Source of the DNA: Olleya marilimosa CAM030
GTDB taxonomy: Bacteria; Bacteroidota; Bacteroidia; Flavobacteriales; Flavobacteriaceae
Length of the DNA: 64,000 nt
Direction: 5' to 3'
Assembly (NCBI RefSeq): GCF_000518485.1
Contig: NZ_JADR01000001.1
Coordinates: 248,001-312,000 of the forward strand
The translations under genes were made by a program, and so were the position numbers. The notes under the pieces are model-generated. The model was not told the origin of the DNA and ran no database searches. It saw only the letters and a list, made by a program, of their open reading frames with translations. This document shows, piece after piece, positions 7,302 through 16,379 of this stretch (position 1 is the first letter of the stretch; each line of letters begins with the position of its first letter).

Positions 7302-8939
7302 ATGATTTCTATAGATAATTTAGCAGTAGAGTTTAGCGGAACCGCCTTGTTTAGCGAAGTGTCTTTTGTAATTAATCCAACAGACAAAATCGCTTTAATG
7401 GGTAAAAATGGTGCAGGTAAATCAACCATGATGAAGATTGTTGCAGGCGAGCAAAAACCAACAAGAGGTCATGTTAGAGCTCCTAAAGACGCTGTTATTG
7501 CTTATTTACCGCAACATTTATTGACAGAGGATGATTGTACTGTTTTTCAAGAAGCAGCAAAAGCGTTTAAGCACGTTTATGCTATGCGTGACGAAATGGA
7601 AGCGCTTAATAAAGCTTTAGAAACTAGAACAGATTATGAAAGCGATGAGTACATGGCTATCATTGAAAAAGTATCTGATTTAGGCGAAAAATATTATGCT
7701 TTAGAGGATGTTAATTACGATGCCGAAGTGGAAAAAGCACTTAAAGGTTTAGGTTTTAAACAAGAAGATTTTACGCGTTTAACCAACGAGTTTTCTGGTG
7801 GATGGCGTATGCGTATTGAGCTAGCTAAAATTTTATTACAAAAGCCAGATTTAATTTTATTAGATGAGCCAACAAACCATATAGATATTGAGTCTGTTAT
7901 ATGGTTAGAGGACTTTTTAGTCAATAAAGCAAATGCAGTAATGGTAATATCGCATGACAGAGCGTTTATTGATAATATAACCAATCGTACTATTGAGGTG
8001 ACTATGGGTCGTATTTACGACTACAAAGCTAATTATAGCCATTATTTACAATTACGAGAAGATAGACGTAGTCATCAAATTAAAGCGTATCAAGAGCAAC
8101 AAAAATTTATTGCAGATAATATGGCTTTTATTGAGCGCTTTAAAGGGACTTACTCTAAAACCAACCAAGTCACTTCTAGAGAACGTATGCTAGAAAAGCT
8201 ACAAATTATAGAGATTGATGAAGTTGATAATTCATCTTTAAAACTTAGTTTTCCACCAGCACCAAGATCAGGTGATTATCCAGTATCTGTTCAAAATTTG
8301 ACTAAAAAATATGATGATGTCGTCGTGTTTAGTGATGCTAATATGTCTATAAAAAGAGGCGAAAAGGTCAGTTTTGTTGGACGCAATGGAGAAGGTAAAT
8401 CTACAATGATTAAAGCTATTTTAGGGCAAATTGATTATGAAGGAGAATGTAGTCTTGGACACAACGTACAAGTTGGTTACTTTGCACAAAACCAAGCAGC
8501 TTTATTAGATAATGATTTAACGGTTTTTCAAACTGTAGATGAGGTTGCAAAAGGTGATGTAAGAACAGGAATTAAAAATATTCTTGGTCGTTTTATGTTT
8601 AAAGGTGATGATATAGATAAAAAAGTAGGTGTGTTATCTGGAGGAGAAAAAACAAGACTAGCTATGGTTAAGTTATTGTTAGAGCCTGTTAACTTACTAA
8701 TACTAGATGAGCCTACAAACCACTTAGATTTAAAATCTAAGGATGTTTTAAAAGAAGCCTTGAAAACATTTGACGGAACATTAATATTAGTATCTCACGA
8801 CAGAGATTTTTTACAAGGTTTATCAGAAAAAGTATTTGAATTTAAAGACCAACGTGTTATTGAGCATTTTGAAACTATTGATGCCTTTTTAGAACGAAAC
8901 CGTATTAAAAGTATTGCAGATATTAATTTAATGAAATAG
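7302..8939 (+). CDS. ABC-F family ATPase
   Basis: A 545-residue soluble protein with two ABC ATPase domains and no membrane part. Walker A motifs are GKNGAGKST and GRNGEGKST. The ABC signatures are FSGGWRMR and LSGGEKTR, each followed by DEPTNHID or DEPTNHLD. The linker between domains is long and charged (IKAYQEQQKFIADN, then RFKGTYSKTNQV), as in ABC-F translation factors that act in the ribosomal E site. Length and linker look like the YbiT/Uup-type housekeeping group rather than an antibiotic-resistance ABC-F, but subgroup assignment needs a tree. A -7-like TACTTTCG lies at 7275-7282. It converges end-to-end with the following minus-strand gene. Confidence 0.92.
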   Translation: MISIDNLAVEFSGTALFSEVSFVINPTDKIALMGKNGAGKSTMMKIVAGEQKPTRGHVRAPKDAVIAYLPQHLLTEDDCTVFQEAAKAFKHVYAMRDEMEALNKALETRTDYESDEYMAIIEKVSDLGEKYYALEDVNYDAEVEKALKGLGFKQEDFTRLTNEFSGGWRMRIELAKILLQKPDLILLDEPTNHIDIESVIWLEDFLVNKANAVMVISHDRAFIDNITNRTIEVTMGRIYDYKANYSHYLQLREDRRSHQIKAYQEQQKFIADNMAFIERFKGTYSKTNQVTSRERMLEKLQIIEIDEVDNSSLKLSFPPAPRSGDYPVSVQNLTKKYDDVVVFSDANMSIKRGEKVSFVGRNGEGKSTMIKAILGQIDYEGECSLGHNVQVGYFAQNQAALLDNDLTVFQTVDEVAKGDVRTGIKNILGRFMFKGDDIDKKVGVLSGGEKTRLAMVKLLLEPVNLLILDEPTNHLDLKSKDVLKEALKTFDGTLILVSHDRDFLQGLSEKVFEFKDQRVIEHFETIDAFLERNRIKSIADINLMK

Positions 8940-9947
8940 CTATTTTAGCTTATAGTTTTTAATAGAAAAAACTTCTTTTATAGTTAAAGCGTTTAAAGGA
9001 AACTCTAAAAATACATGTAAAAAGCTTAAAAAGAATAAAGCAACTAATCCTGTTTTATAATCATATAAGTATAATGCAATGGAAGCTGTCCATATGCCTA
9101 GTATTAAAAGCCCTTTTTTAACAGAAATAGCTTTTTGCCAACCAATAATTGACGTTTTTGAAAACCAATTTAAATAATGGTAAGTATAAGCAAAACCTAT
9201 AAAAATTTGAATTTTTAATCCTACTTCTGATAGTGCATAAAATTTTCCGTTTTCAAATAGATTTAAAAAGCCTGCAATAGTGCTATTAACTCCCATCATA
9301 TTACTGTCTACATAAGTGTCTATAGCACTTTGAGACAAATTATAACCTTTGGCATTTATTGGAATTTTCCAAATAATAATAGGAACACACAACAATATAA
9401 AAGCCAATATAAAACCATACTTGCTTTTAGCTTTTAAAGCACCAAAAACTATAAATAAAAAAGTAAATAGATACACATGTATTAGTGTTGGTAAAAATAG
9501 TCCAATAAATAATAAATATTTTGGCACATATAAAGTTAAAGTGAAGGCTAATACAACAGCAATAAATAATATGAGTATTAGATGTTTAACTTTGCTAACA
9601 AATATTAATCCTACAGCAAGCATAAAACCTATTAGCAGTAAAGCGTTTGTGTTTTTGTTTATTAATTTTAAAAGATCATTAAAGCTATTATTTAAGCCTA
9701 AATCTAAAAATTTGTAAACAGGGTATATAGCCAGTATTATGGCAAAAACAGTAAAAAAATAGGTCCATTTTATATTTTTTTGTACAAAGTAATTACGATC
9801 TTTTAACCAATTAATTTCGGTTAAATAGTGTAATGGTCCTAAAATAGCATAAGAGAACAAAAACAATTCAAAAGGAATTTTTATTGCAATCAATAATGAT
9901 ATAACAATAAGTCCAATATTAAGAAGGTCTATCTTCTTAGTATTCAT
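8940..9947 (-). CDS. Polytopic membrane protein, unknown function
   Basis: A 335-residue, very hydrophobic protein with about nine or ten predicted membrane helices. Polar landmarks inside the membrane region are GPLHYLTEINWLKDRNYF (residues 37-54), FAYTYHYLNWFSK and SFLHVFLEFPLNAL. Three His-containing segments at helix ends would be suitable for metal or cofactor binding, and Brp/Blh-type carotenoid dioxygenases have a comparable layout. I do not see their defining motif, so that resemblance is only a suggestion. The stop codon abuts the end of the convergent ABC-F gene with no terminator between them. Probably single-gene. Confidence 0.6.
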   Translation of the reverse strand: MNTKKIDLLNIGLIVISLLIAIKIPFELFLFSYAILGPLHYLTEINWLKDRNYFVQKNIKWTYFFTVFAIILAIYPVYKFLDLGLNNSFNDLLKLINKNTNALLLIGFMLAVGLIFVSKVKHLILILFIAVVLAFTLTLYVPKYLLFIGLFLPTLIHVYLFTFLFIVFGALKAKSKYGFILAFILLCVPIIIWKIPINAKGYNLSQSAIDTYVDSNMMGVNSTIAGFLNLFENGKFYALSEVGLKIQIFIGFAYTYHYLNWFSKTSIIGWQKAISVKKGLLILGIWTASIALYLYDYKTGLVALFFLSFLHVFLEFPLNALTIKEVFSIKNYKLK

Positions 9948-10064
9948 AGTTATTTAGTGGTTGGTTAATAGCGATTATTGATTAAATATATAACACCTTA
10001 ACGATAATAACTAATTTGATTTAATATATTTAACCTGTTGGCTTTCAATTTGTTTGATTGTTTT

Positions 10065-10991
10065 TTATAAGCCTAAGGTGGATTCTATTTGTTCAACCGT
10101 TCGTTTTAAAAAATTTGGAGGTGTAAATCTATATCCAAAATATAGGCTTGCATAACTTTTATCATTAACCATACTTTGTGTAAGATCTTTATTTATAGCG
10201 TTAGAATCAAAATTAAAACTTGCTCCAGCACTAATGGTTTCAGAAGTGTAACCAAATTGTAATGTTAAGTCTAAAGCACGAGAGATAAAAGTATCCTTGT
10301 TTGTTATGTTATTTAATTTTTCGGTAGTAAATCTAACACCTAAAGCAGGAGCAATAGAGGAGGAGATAAACCAATGTTCCTTAAAAGCCCAAGTATAATA
10401 ATAAGCAGGAGCAAAGGAAACGTCAAAACTATTATCTGCTACTTTTTGATAATCAATACTATTACTTAATCTATTAAAACCATACTTTAAAGTTGGTACA
10501 AAACTTCCTGCAGTTTCGCGTTGCCATTCATTTAGATGTGTTAAATGTTTCAACGAAAAATTATTATTTAAAACATAAGAGGTTGTACCAAGCCAACTAG
10601 TTGTTTTTAAATCCGGAAATTGAGCCAACAACTGCGCATTGTTATCTTGGTAAAATCCTTGAACTTTGTGGTATTCAAAACTCTGTATCCATTGTTTTAA
10701 AAAGATATTTAATTGCGAATTTAAAAATTTTGATTTAAAATCAGTAGATCTGCTGCTTGGTGAAAACCCAATTTTTAAGCCTAAAAATTTATAGTTTGCG
10801 CCAACTTCCAATCTATAAGTATTATTAGCATTAACAAGTATGGATTGGTTGTTATTTTGTATTGAAAAAGATTCGTTTTGCGTGTTAATATTTGATTTTA
10901 CTAATAGGTTTTCTCTAAACGAAAGCACTGAGTTTTGACCAACAACAACTGAGCATGAAAGTAAAATAAATACTACAAGACAATTCCTCAT
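10065..10991 (-). CDS. DUF4421 family outer-membrane-like protein
   Basis: A 308-residue exported protein. A signal peptide (MRNCLVVFILLSCSVVVGQ) is followed by sequence rich in alternating hydrophobic residues, asparagine and serine, as in beta-barrels. The pattern 'YRLEVGANYKFLGLKIGFSP' and the terminal 'ASLYFGYRFTPPNFLKR' fit the DUF4421 family of Bacteroidota, which is thought to form outer-membrane barrels of unknown function. It lies three bases downstream of the sirtuin gene and is probably co-transcribed with it, although no functional link is known. Confidence 0.75.
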   Translation of the reverse strand: MRNCLVVFILLSCSVVVGQNSVLSFRENLLVKSNINTQNESFSIQNNNQSILVNANNTYRLEVGANYKFLGLKIGFSPSSRSTDFKSKFLNSQLNIFLKQWIQSFEYHKVQGFYQDNNAQLLAQFPDLKTTSWLGTTSYVLNNNFSLKHLTHLNEWQRETAGSFVPTLKYGFNRLSNSIDYQKVADNSFDVSFAPAYYYTWAFKEHWFISSSIAPALGVRFTTEKLNNITNKDTFISRALDLTLQFGYTSETISAGASFNFDSNAINKDLTQSMVNDKSYASLYFGYRFTPPNFLKRTVEQIESTLGL

Positions 10992-10993
10992 AA

Positions 10994-11674
10994 TTATAAA
11001 ACAGAGATAAATGTGTTAATCCCTTTTGTAGCAGTCTCAGCTATAACAGTTAAGTTTTTTGTGCTAGAAATTGAAGGGTCAGGATCAATAAAAAAGGTTG
11101 GTGTGTTTTCTGGCACATAATGCATTAAACTAGCAGCAGGATACACTTGTAATGAGGTACCTATAATTAATAATTTGTCTGCAGTAGCGCAAACTTCTAC
11201 AGCTTTATCTATTAATGGTACAGCTTCTCCAAACCAAACAATATGTGGTCGTAATTGGTGTCCATTGTTGTCTAAATCACCAAGGACTAAATCTTTTTTC
11301 CAATCTATAACATAGTTTTCGGTATTAGTACTTCGTGCTTTTAGTAATTCGCCATGTAAATGGATTACATTTGTACTGCCTGCACGTTCATGTAAATCGT
11401 CAATATTTTGAGTAATAATTGTAATTTTAAAATGTTTCTCTAAGTTAGCAAGCTCTAAATGCGCTTTGTTAGGTTTTACTTGTAATAATTGACGCCTGCG
11501 TTGGTTGTAAAATTCAAGGACTAATTCTGGGTTAGCTTCAAAACCATCAGGAGATGCTACTTGCATGACATCGTGACCTTCCCAAAGCCCATCTTCACCT
11601 CTAAACGTTTTAATTCCGCTTTCTGCACTAATACCTGCACCAGTGAGTACCACTAAATGTTTCATTTTTTTCAC
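10994..11674 (-). CDS. cobB: Sirtuin NAD-dependent protein deacylase, zinc-less type
   Basis: A SIR2-family enzyme that removes acyl groups from lysines, consuming NAD+. NAD-binding motifs are TGAGISAESGIKTFRG (residue 11 on), TQNIDDLHERAG and IGTSLQVYPA; the catalytic His is H107 in HLHGEL. Residues Tyr56 and Arg59 (FYNQRRRQ) match the pair that makes SIRT5 and E. coli CobB prefer succinyl/malonyl lysine. The four zinc-binding cysteines of typical sirtuins are absent: the 226-residue protein has only one Cys. The start at 11674 could instead be the third-codon-later ATG. It is followed closely by the DUF4421 gene. Confidence 0.9.
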   Translation of the reverse strand: MKKMKHLVVLTGAGISAESGIKTFRGEDGLWEGHDVMQVASPDGFEANPELVLEFYNQRRRQLLQVKPNKAHLELANLEKHFKITIITQNIDDLHERAGSTNVIHLHGELLKARSTNTENYVIDWKKDLVLGDLDNNGHQLRPHIVWFGEAVPLIDKAVEVCATADKLLIIGTSLQVYPAASLMHYVPENTPTFFIDPDPSISSTKNLTVIAETATKGINTFISVL

Positions 11675-11769
11675 TACATTTGAATTTCGCTTATAAACTT
11701 AAGATTAATTCCCTTTAATATCTTAAAGCTTAGTAAAAAATTAAGTTATTCATTTTAAAAAATTAATCC

Positions 11770-12597
11770 ATGAAAACCCTCAAGTACCTTTTAATTGTTT
11801 TTTCAATTACATTATTTACCAATTGTTCAGATGATGATTCCTCTGAGCAAATAACGTCTTTAACTTCAGAAATTTTTAATATAGAAGCATTTGAAGACTC
11901 TAATATTTTTGGTACTATAGAATATTTTAAAAATTCTAACAGTACCATTACTATAGAGGTTAATTTGGTTGGAACCGAATCTAACCAGTCTTATCCAGCA
12001 AAAATTGTTTTTGATACAGCAGCAGACTATGATGCAACTAATACAGAAGTGGCAATAAACTTAGTACCTATAGATGGTAATTCTGGAAAAAGTAGAACCA
12101 CCTTTTCTACTTTAGAAGATGGTACCTTTATATCTTATGAAGCTTTATTAGACTTTGATGGTAACATAGTGATTAATAAAAGTGAAACTAGTCAAGTTAT
12201 AGTAACACAGTCAGATATTGGTCAAAATATACTGACAACAAATACGGTAAGTTACCCTTTAAGTGAAGTTGATGTTAGTGATATTTCTGGAACTATAACT
12301 TTTACAGAACGTGTGAATGGAGAAGCTCTTGCTGAAATATCTTTAGTTGGTAGTCCAGAAGGAGGCGTACATCCAGCACATATACATTCAGGAAGTGTAG
12401 CAACAGCACCAGGAGCTATTGCTTTTACATTTAATCCAGTAATTTCAAAAATTAGTAAAACTAATGTTGCTAAATTAGATGACGGTTCACCTTTTGGATA
12501 TGACGATGTTTTATCTGTAAATGGGTATGTAAATGTGCATTTAAGTGCTACTAATTTAGGTATAATATTAGCACAAGGTAATATAGGAGCCAACTAA
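11770..12597 (+). CDS. CHRD-domain lipoprotein with a degenerate second copy
   Basis: A 275-residue lipoprotein; the lipobox is at FTNCSDDD. The C-terminal half (about 165-275) is a CHRD domain, with the His motif GGVHPAHIHSG and the ending NVHLSATNLGIILAQGNIG. The first half (about 50-160) follows the same pattern: IFGTIEYFKNSNSTITIEVNLVG matches ISGTITFTERVNGEALAEISLVG, and both halves end near a '..IGQN/NIGAN' turn. The His residues are lost in the first half, so I read it as an internal duplication with one degenerate copy. CHRD proteins in bacteria have no firmly known role. It is followed by its own terminator. Confidence 0.82.
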   Translation: MKTLKYLLIVFSITLFTNCSDDDSSEQITSLTSEIFNIEAFEDSNIFGTIEYFKNSNSTITIEVNLVGTESNQSYPAKIVFDTAADYDATNTEVAINLVPIDGNSGKSRTTFSTLEDGTFISYEALLDFDGNIVINKSETSQVIVTQSDIGQNILTTNTVSYPLSEVDVSDISGTITFTERVNGEALAEISLVGSPEGGVHPAHIHSGSVATAPGAIAFTFNPVISKISKTNVAKLDDGSPFGYDDVLSVNGYVNVHLSATNLGIILAQGNIGAN

Positions 12598-12616
12598 TTA
12601 AAACATAAAACTATTT

Positions 12617-12648
12617 TAAAGCCTGATGCTAAAACCATCAGGTTTTTT
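12617..12648 (+). terminator. Rho-independent terminator after the CHRD gene
   Basis: Stem CCTGATG / CATCAGG (12622-12628 and 12636-12642) with a 7-base loop and a following T-run. Confidence 0.8.
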
Positions 12649-12659
12649 ATTTTTATAAC

Positions 12660-13319
12660 ATGATAGACTTAAAATTATTACAACATCTAGAAACGTATTT
12701 AACAGCGCATAGGTTAACACGTTTTAAACAAGTTTTAGATCAACGCACAAAGCATTTTACTGTAGCTACAGAGGATGTTTATCAATTACATAACACTAGT
12801 GCTGTTATGCGTACTTGTGATGTTTTTGGTTTACAAGAATTAAATATTGTAGAAGAAATTAACAGCAAAAGTATTGATGGAGAAATAGCAATGGGAGCGC
12901 AAAAATGGGTGGATTTAAACCGTTTTGATACTGTAACAGATTGCATTAAGGACTTAAAGCAAAAAGGGTATCAAATTGTTGCAACAACACCTCATACAGA
13001 CGATTGTGATTTATACGATTTTGATGTAACACAAAAGGCGTGTTTTTTCTTTGGAAGAGAAACCGAAGGATTGTCTGATGCAGTTTTAAACCAAGCTGAT
13101 AGTTTTTTAAAAATACCAATGGTAGGCTTTACAGAAAGTTTAAACATATCTGTTAGTGCTGCAATTATTTTGCAACATGCAACATCTAAGCTAAAAAAAA
13201 CAGATATTAACTGGCAATTGACTGAAACGGAAAAACTAGAGAAAAGATTAGATTGGTGTAAAAAATCTATTAAAAGTTACGATGAAATTGTTGAACGTTT
13301 TTATAGTAATCAAGTATAG
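12660..13319 (+). CDS. trmH: tRNA (guanosine-2'-O-)-methyltransferase, TrmH/SpoU family
   Basis: A 219-residue SPOUT methyltransferase predicted to 2'-O-methylate G18 of tRNA using SAM. The SPOUT motifs are clear: HNTSAVMRTCDVFGLQ (motif 1), FFFGRETEGLSDAVL (motif 2) and IPMVGFTESLNISVSAAI (motif 3, SAM knot). The N-terminal ~40 residues match the TrmH-specific RNA-binding extension (LTRFKQVLDQRT). Its specificity for G18 is inferred from family resemblance. Monocistronic, with terminators on both sides. Confidence 0.9.
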   Translation: MIDLKLLQHLETYLTAHRLTRFKQVLDQRTKHFTVATEDVYQLHNTSAVMRTCDVFGLQELNIVEEINSKSIDGEIAMGAQKWVDLNRFDTVTDCIKDLKQKGYQIVATTPHTDDCDLYDFDVTQKACFFFGRETEGLSDAVLNQADSFLKIPMVGFTESLNISVSAAIILQHATSKLKKTDINWQLTETEKLEKRLDWCKKSIKSYDEIVERFYSNQV

Positions 13320-13344
13320 ACTTAATATACCTGCAAATAATTAA

Positions 13345-13376
13345 AAAAAGCTCAAATTAATTTAATTTGAGCTTTT
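13345..13376. terminator. Bidirectional terminator between trmH and a carboxypeptidase-regulatory-like gene
   Basis: Stem AAAAGCTCAAATT / AATTTGAGCTTTT around a 5-6-base A/T loop, serving both convergent genes. Confidence 0.85.
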
Positions 13377-13402
13377 GTGTTTATGTCATTAATCTGTCAA
13401 AA

Positions 13403-14248
13403 TTATATGCGTTTTTTTCGACCACGATTTAAAACCTTATACTCTTCATAACACTCACTAATAGCATCCAAAATCTGAAGGTCGTTAGCTGTTGTTACAA
13501 ACTCTTCAGAGTAGTTACATTGGCTAACAATTTCATCCAAATCAACTTTAGTTACGCCTAATAGTGCAATTAACATTTCTCTGTCAAAACGTGCAGCTAA
13601 AGTGTTACGTATATTGTCATCTTCTTTCATTTTTTTTAACTTTCTAAGTTCTTTGCCTTTACTACTAAAGGTATTGTATAAAAAGTCTAGAGGATTAAAT
13701 ATAGAACCTAAAACCTTAGTTACAGCGCTTGGCTGTTTTTTTCCAGCTTCATAACCATTGGATAGTCCAGAAATGCTATATCTGTAATTAGTGTTTATGT
13801 TAACTTGTTTAATATCTACTTCTAAATATCCAGTTAATTTTAATCCTGTAACAACAACTTCTTCTAAAGCTAAAGCAAGTTCTGTTAAGGTAATGGTGGA
13901 TTTTTCAATTTGATCAACCCAGTCATTGGTTACTTTTACTTTAATAGATTTAAATCCTAAATAGGATAGGTGAAGGGTGTCATTTGCTTGTGCGCGCAAT
14001 TCAAATTCACCATCAACATTTGTGGCTGTACCTATAACTTGGTTTAGATTAACAATATTTACGTTTTCTAAGGGTTGTCTTGAAGTGGCATCAATAATAA
14101 TACCTTTGACGGTAGATTCTGCTTTTACAGCAGAAGAGTCAATACTTTTTTTGACAGAAGTTACTGCTTTTGTGTTTTCTTTTTTAGTTTGAGAGAAACC
14201 AAAAGTTGTGCTTAAACCAACTAGTAAAATAATTAAGTAGTACTTCAT
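13403..14248 (-). CDS. Carboxypeptidase-like regulatory domain protein, exported
   Basis: A 281-residue exported protein with a signal peptide (MKYYLIILLVGLSTTFGFSQ). Residues about 47-135 form a CarboxypepD_reg-like beta-sandwich (VKGIIIDATSRQPLENVNIV, then GTATNVDGEFEL, LHLSYLGFKS), the same domain found at the N terminus of TonB-dependent receptors. A helical C-terminal half follows, with a conserved-looking LDFLYNTFSSKGKELRKLKKMKED and a basic end (NRGRKKRI). There is no barrel, so it is not a receptor. Probably periplasmic or outer-membrane-associated; function unknown. A TonB/plug context is absent. Confidence 0.75.
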   Translation of the reverse strand: MKYYLIILLVGLSTTFGFSQTKKENTKAVTSVKKSIDSSAVKAESTVKGIIIDATSRQPLENVNIVNLNQVIGTATNVDGEFELRAQANDTLHLSYLGFKSIKVKVTNDWVDQIEKSTITLTELALALEEVVVTGLKLTGYLEVDIKQVNINTNYRYSISGLSNGYEAGKKQPSAVTKVLGSIFNPLDFLYNTFSSKGKELRKLKKMKEDDNIRNTLAARFDREMLIALLGVTKVDLDEIVSQCNYSEEFVTTANDLQILDAISECYEEYKVLNRGRKKRI

Positions 14249-14271
14249 GTATGAAATTTCAGTTATAAAAA

Positions 14272-14298
14272 TAACAAAGAAAACGCTATAAATAGCGT
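14272..14298 (-). terminator. Weak hairpin terminator downstream of the DEAD-box helicase
   Basis: Stem ACGCTA / TAGCGT (14283-14288, 14293-14298), with only a short T-rich stretch on the minus strand. Weak but suitably placed. Confidence 0.35.
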
Positions 14299-14362
14299 CT
14301 TCTTTTATTTTTGACTAAATATTAACAAAAAGGTTTAATTTTAAGTTAACTAGTATGTGTTA

Positions 14363-16243
14363 TTACTCTTTACGTCTAGAGCGTGTTGGTCTAGAGTGAG
14401 AGGTTTTAAATTCTGATTTATCTCTGTTAGAACGACTAGATCTTTCAGAGCCACTATCGCTACTTCTGCGTCTGTCACTTCTGTTACTAGAACTGTCATC
14501 GCTTCTTCTAGAGCTTCTTCTTTCTCCTCTTGGTTTGTCGTCACGACGTCTTCCGCCACTATTTCCACCATCGCGACGTCTTCCGCCACCTCCACGGTTT
14601 CTGTCACGACCACCACCACGACTTCCGCCTCTGTCTTCTGTAACTTCTACATTAACAAAACGACCATTGTCCTTGTAATCTGTAAAAAATGCTAAGACTT
14701 TTTCTTGGTGCTCTTTTTCTGTATTAAAGAAAGAGAATGTTTCTTTAACATCAACTTTAAAGACATCGTCACGACCTAAATCTAAAACTTCTTTTAAGAA
14801 ATCTTTTAATTTCATCCAGTCATAACCATCTTTTTCTCCAACGTTAATAAAGTAACGTGTAGCACTTCCAGAGGATTGTGATCTTCCTTCACGACCACCA
14901 TCACGACCAGAGTCTCCAGCAGTAACGTTTAAGTTTTTAGATTTTTGATAGTAATTAAAGAAACGTGTAAACTCTACAGAAAAGAATTTTTTAATTAATT
15001 CATCTTTAGATGTATCAGCAAACAACGTGTTGATGTCTTCTAAATACTTATCAATTTCGTGATTAATTTCTGTATTATGAATTTTGTTTGCTAAAGACAT
15101 TAATTGTACTTCGCAAATTTCCATCCCGTTAGGAATTTCTTTTAATTCAAATTTTTGATTGATAATACGTTCGATACTTTTTAATCGACGTACTTCGCTT
15201 TTAGAAACAATTACCATTGATACACCAGTTTTACCTGCACGACCTGTACGACCAGAACGGTGTGTATAAGTTTCTATCTCGTCACTTAATTGGTAATTAA
15301 TTACGTGTGTAATATCATCTACATCAATACCACGTGCAGCAACATCTGTTGCAACAAGCATTTGTATTTGACGAGATCTAAATTGTTTCATCACAATATC
15401 ACGTTGGTTTTGTGATAAATCTCCATGTAATGCTCCTGCGCTATAACCATCTTCGATTAAGTTTTCGGCTACTTTTTGTGTATCACGTTTTGTTCTACAA
15501 AATATAACTGAAAAAATATCTGGATTAGCATCTGCTAAACGTTTTAAAGCTTGGTAGCGATCACGTGCATTTACTAAATAGTATTCGTGCGATACATTAT
15601 CTGTACTTTGGTTTTTATGACCAACAGTAATTTCTTGTGGGCTGTTCATAAAATCTCTTGCAATACTTGCCACTTCTTTTGGCATAGTTGCAGAGAATAA
15701 CCATGTGTTTTTGTCTTCTGGAGTACCAGCTAAAATATCTGTAATATCTTCTTTAAAACCCATGTTTAGCATCTCATCTGCTTCATCTAAAACAGAATAT
15801 TGAATTTTAGTAATATCTACTAAACGACGGTTGATCATATCTTTCATACGACCAGGAGTTGCTACAATAATTTGTGCACCTCTTTTTACTTCTCTTGCTT
15901 GATCCGTAATACTTGATCCTCCATAAATAGCAACTACGTTTAACCCTTTAAGGTATTTACCGTAAGCTTTCATCTCGTTAGCTATTTGTAAACATAGCTC
16001 ACGAGTTGGAGATAATATTAAACCTTGAGTAGTGCGACTATCTACATCAATTTTTTGTAACATTGGAAAACCAAATGCTGCAGTTTTACCAGTTCCAGTT
16101 TGCGCTAATGCTACTAAATCTGTTTCTTGGTTTAATAAAATTGGGATTGCTTTTTCTTGTACTTCAGATGGTGTTTCAAAACCTAAATCTGCAATACCTT
16201 TTAATAGATCTTCGTTTAGACCTAAATCTTGGAATGTGCTCAT
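14363..16243 (-). CDS. DEAD-box RNA helicase with DbpA-type RNA-binding domain and RGG-rich tail
   Basis: An ATP-dependent RNA helicase of 626 residues, likely a cold-shock/ribosome-assembly factor of the DeaD/CsdA type. The motifs are all present: GFETPSEVQEKAIP (Q motif), AQTGTGKT, PTRELCLQ, DEAD, SAT and HRSGRTGRAG. After the two RecA domains, a DbpA-like RNA-binding domain is visible around residues 465-535 (YFINVGEKDGYDWMKLKDFL). The last ~90 residues are almost only Arg, Gly, Ser and Asp, a disordered RNA-binding tail. The gene has a clear promoter and a ~130-base structured leader, consistent with post-transcriptional control. Confidence 0.93.
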   Translation of the reverse strand: MSTFQDLGLNEDLLKGIADLGFETPSEVQEKAIPILLNQETDLVALAQTGTGKTAAFGFPMLQKIDVDSRTTQGLILSPTRELCLQIANEMKAYGKYLKGLNVVAIYGGSSITDQAREVKRGAQIIVATPGRMKDMINRRLVDITKIQYSVLDEADEMLNMGFKEDITDILAGTPEDKNTWLFSATMPKEVASIARDFMNSPQEITVGHKNQSTDNVSHEYYLVNARDRYQALKRLADANPDIFSVIFCRTKRDTQKVAENLIEDGYSAGALHGDLSQNQRDIVMKQFRSRQIQMLVATDVAARGIDVDDITHVINYQLSDEIETYTHRSGRTGRAGKTGVSMVIVSKSEVRRLKSIERIINQKFELKEIPNGMEICEVQLMSLANKIHNTEINHEIDKYLEDINTLFADTSKDELIKKFFSVEFTRFFNYYQKSKNLNVTAGDSGRDGGREGRSQSSGSATRYFINVGEKDGYDWMKLKDFLKEVLDLGRDDVFKVDVKETFSFFNTEKEHQEKVLAFFTDYKDNGRFVNVEVTEDRGGSRGGGRDRNRGGGGRRRDGGNSGGRRRDDKPRGERRSSRRSDDSSSNRSDRRRSSDSGSERSSRSNRDKSEFKTSHSRPTRSRRKE

Positions 16244-16334
16244 TCTTTTATATTATGTATTTCAATGTCAATCTGTTTGGTGTTACAAATAGAAGCGCAT
16301 TGAATATACTTAACCTAAACTTCTAATAACACAT

Positions 16335-16370
16335 CCTCTCTCTGAGGAATAAATAAACCCTCTTGGGTTT
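16335..16370 (-). promoter_or_regulatory. Structured 5' leader of the DEAD-box helicase
   Basis: Two small hairpins lie near the 5' end of the predicted leader: AAACCC-loop-GGGTTT (16355-16370) and CCTC-loop-GAGG (16335-16347). The leader would run about 130 bases, from a start near 16374 to the ATG at 16243. Long leaders are common in cold-shock helicase genes. No defined riboswitch is recognised. Confidence 0.4.
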
Positions 16371-16379
16371 TTCAAGGTG

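Noticed and set aside
14350-14619. An 89-residue Val/Glu-rich reading frame on the same strand as the helicase tail
   Set aside because: It is the second frame of the Arg/Gly-rich repeat of the helicase C terminus; repetitive codon content keeps this frame open by composition.
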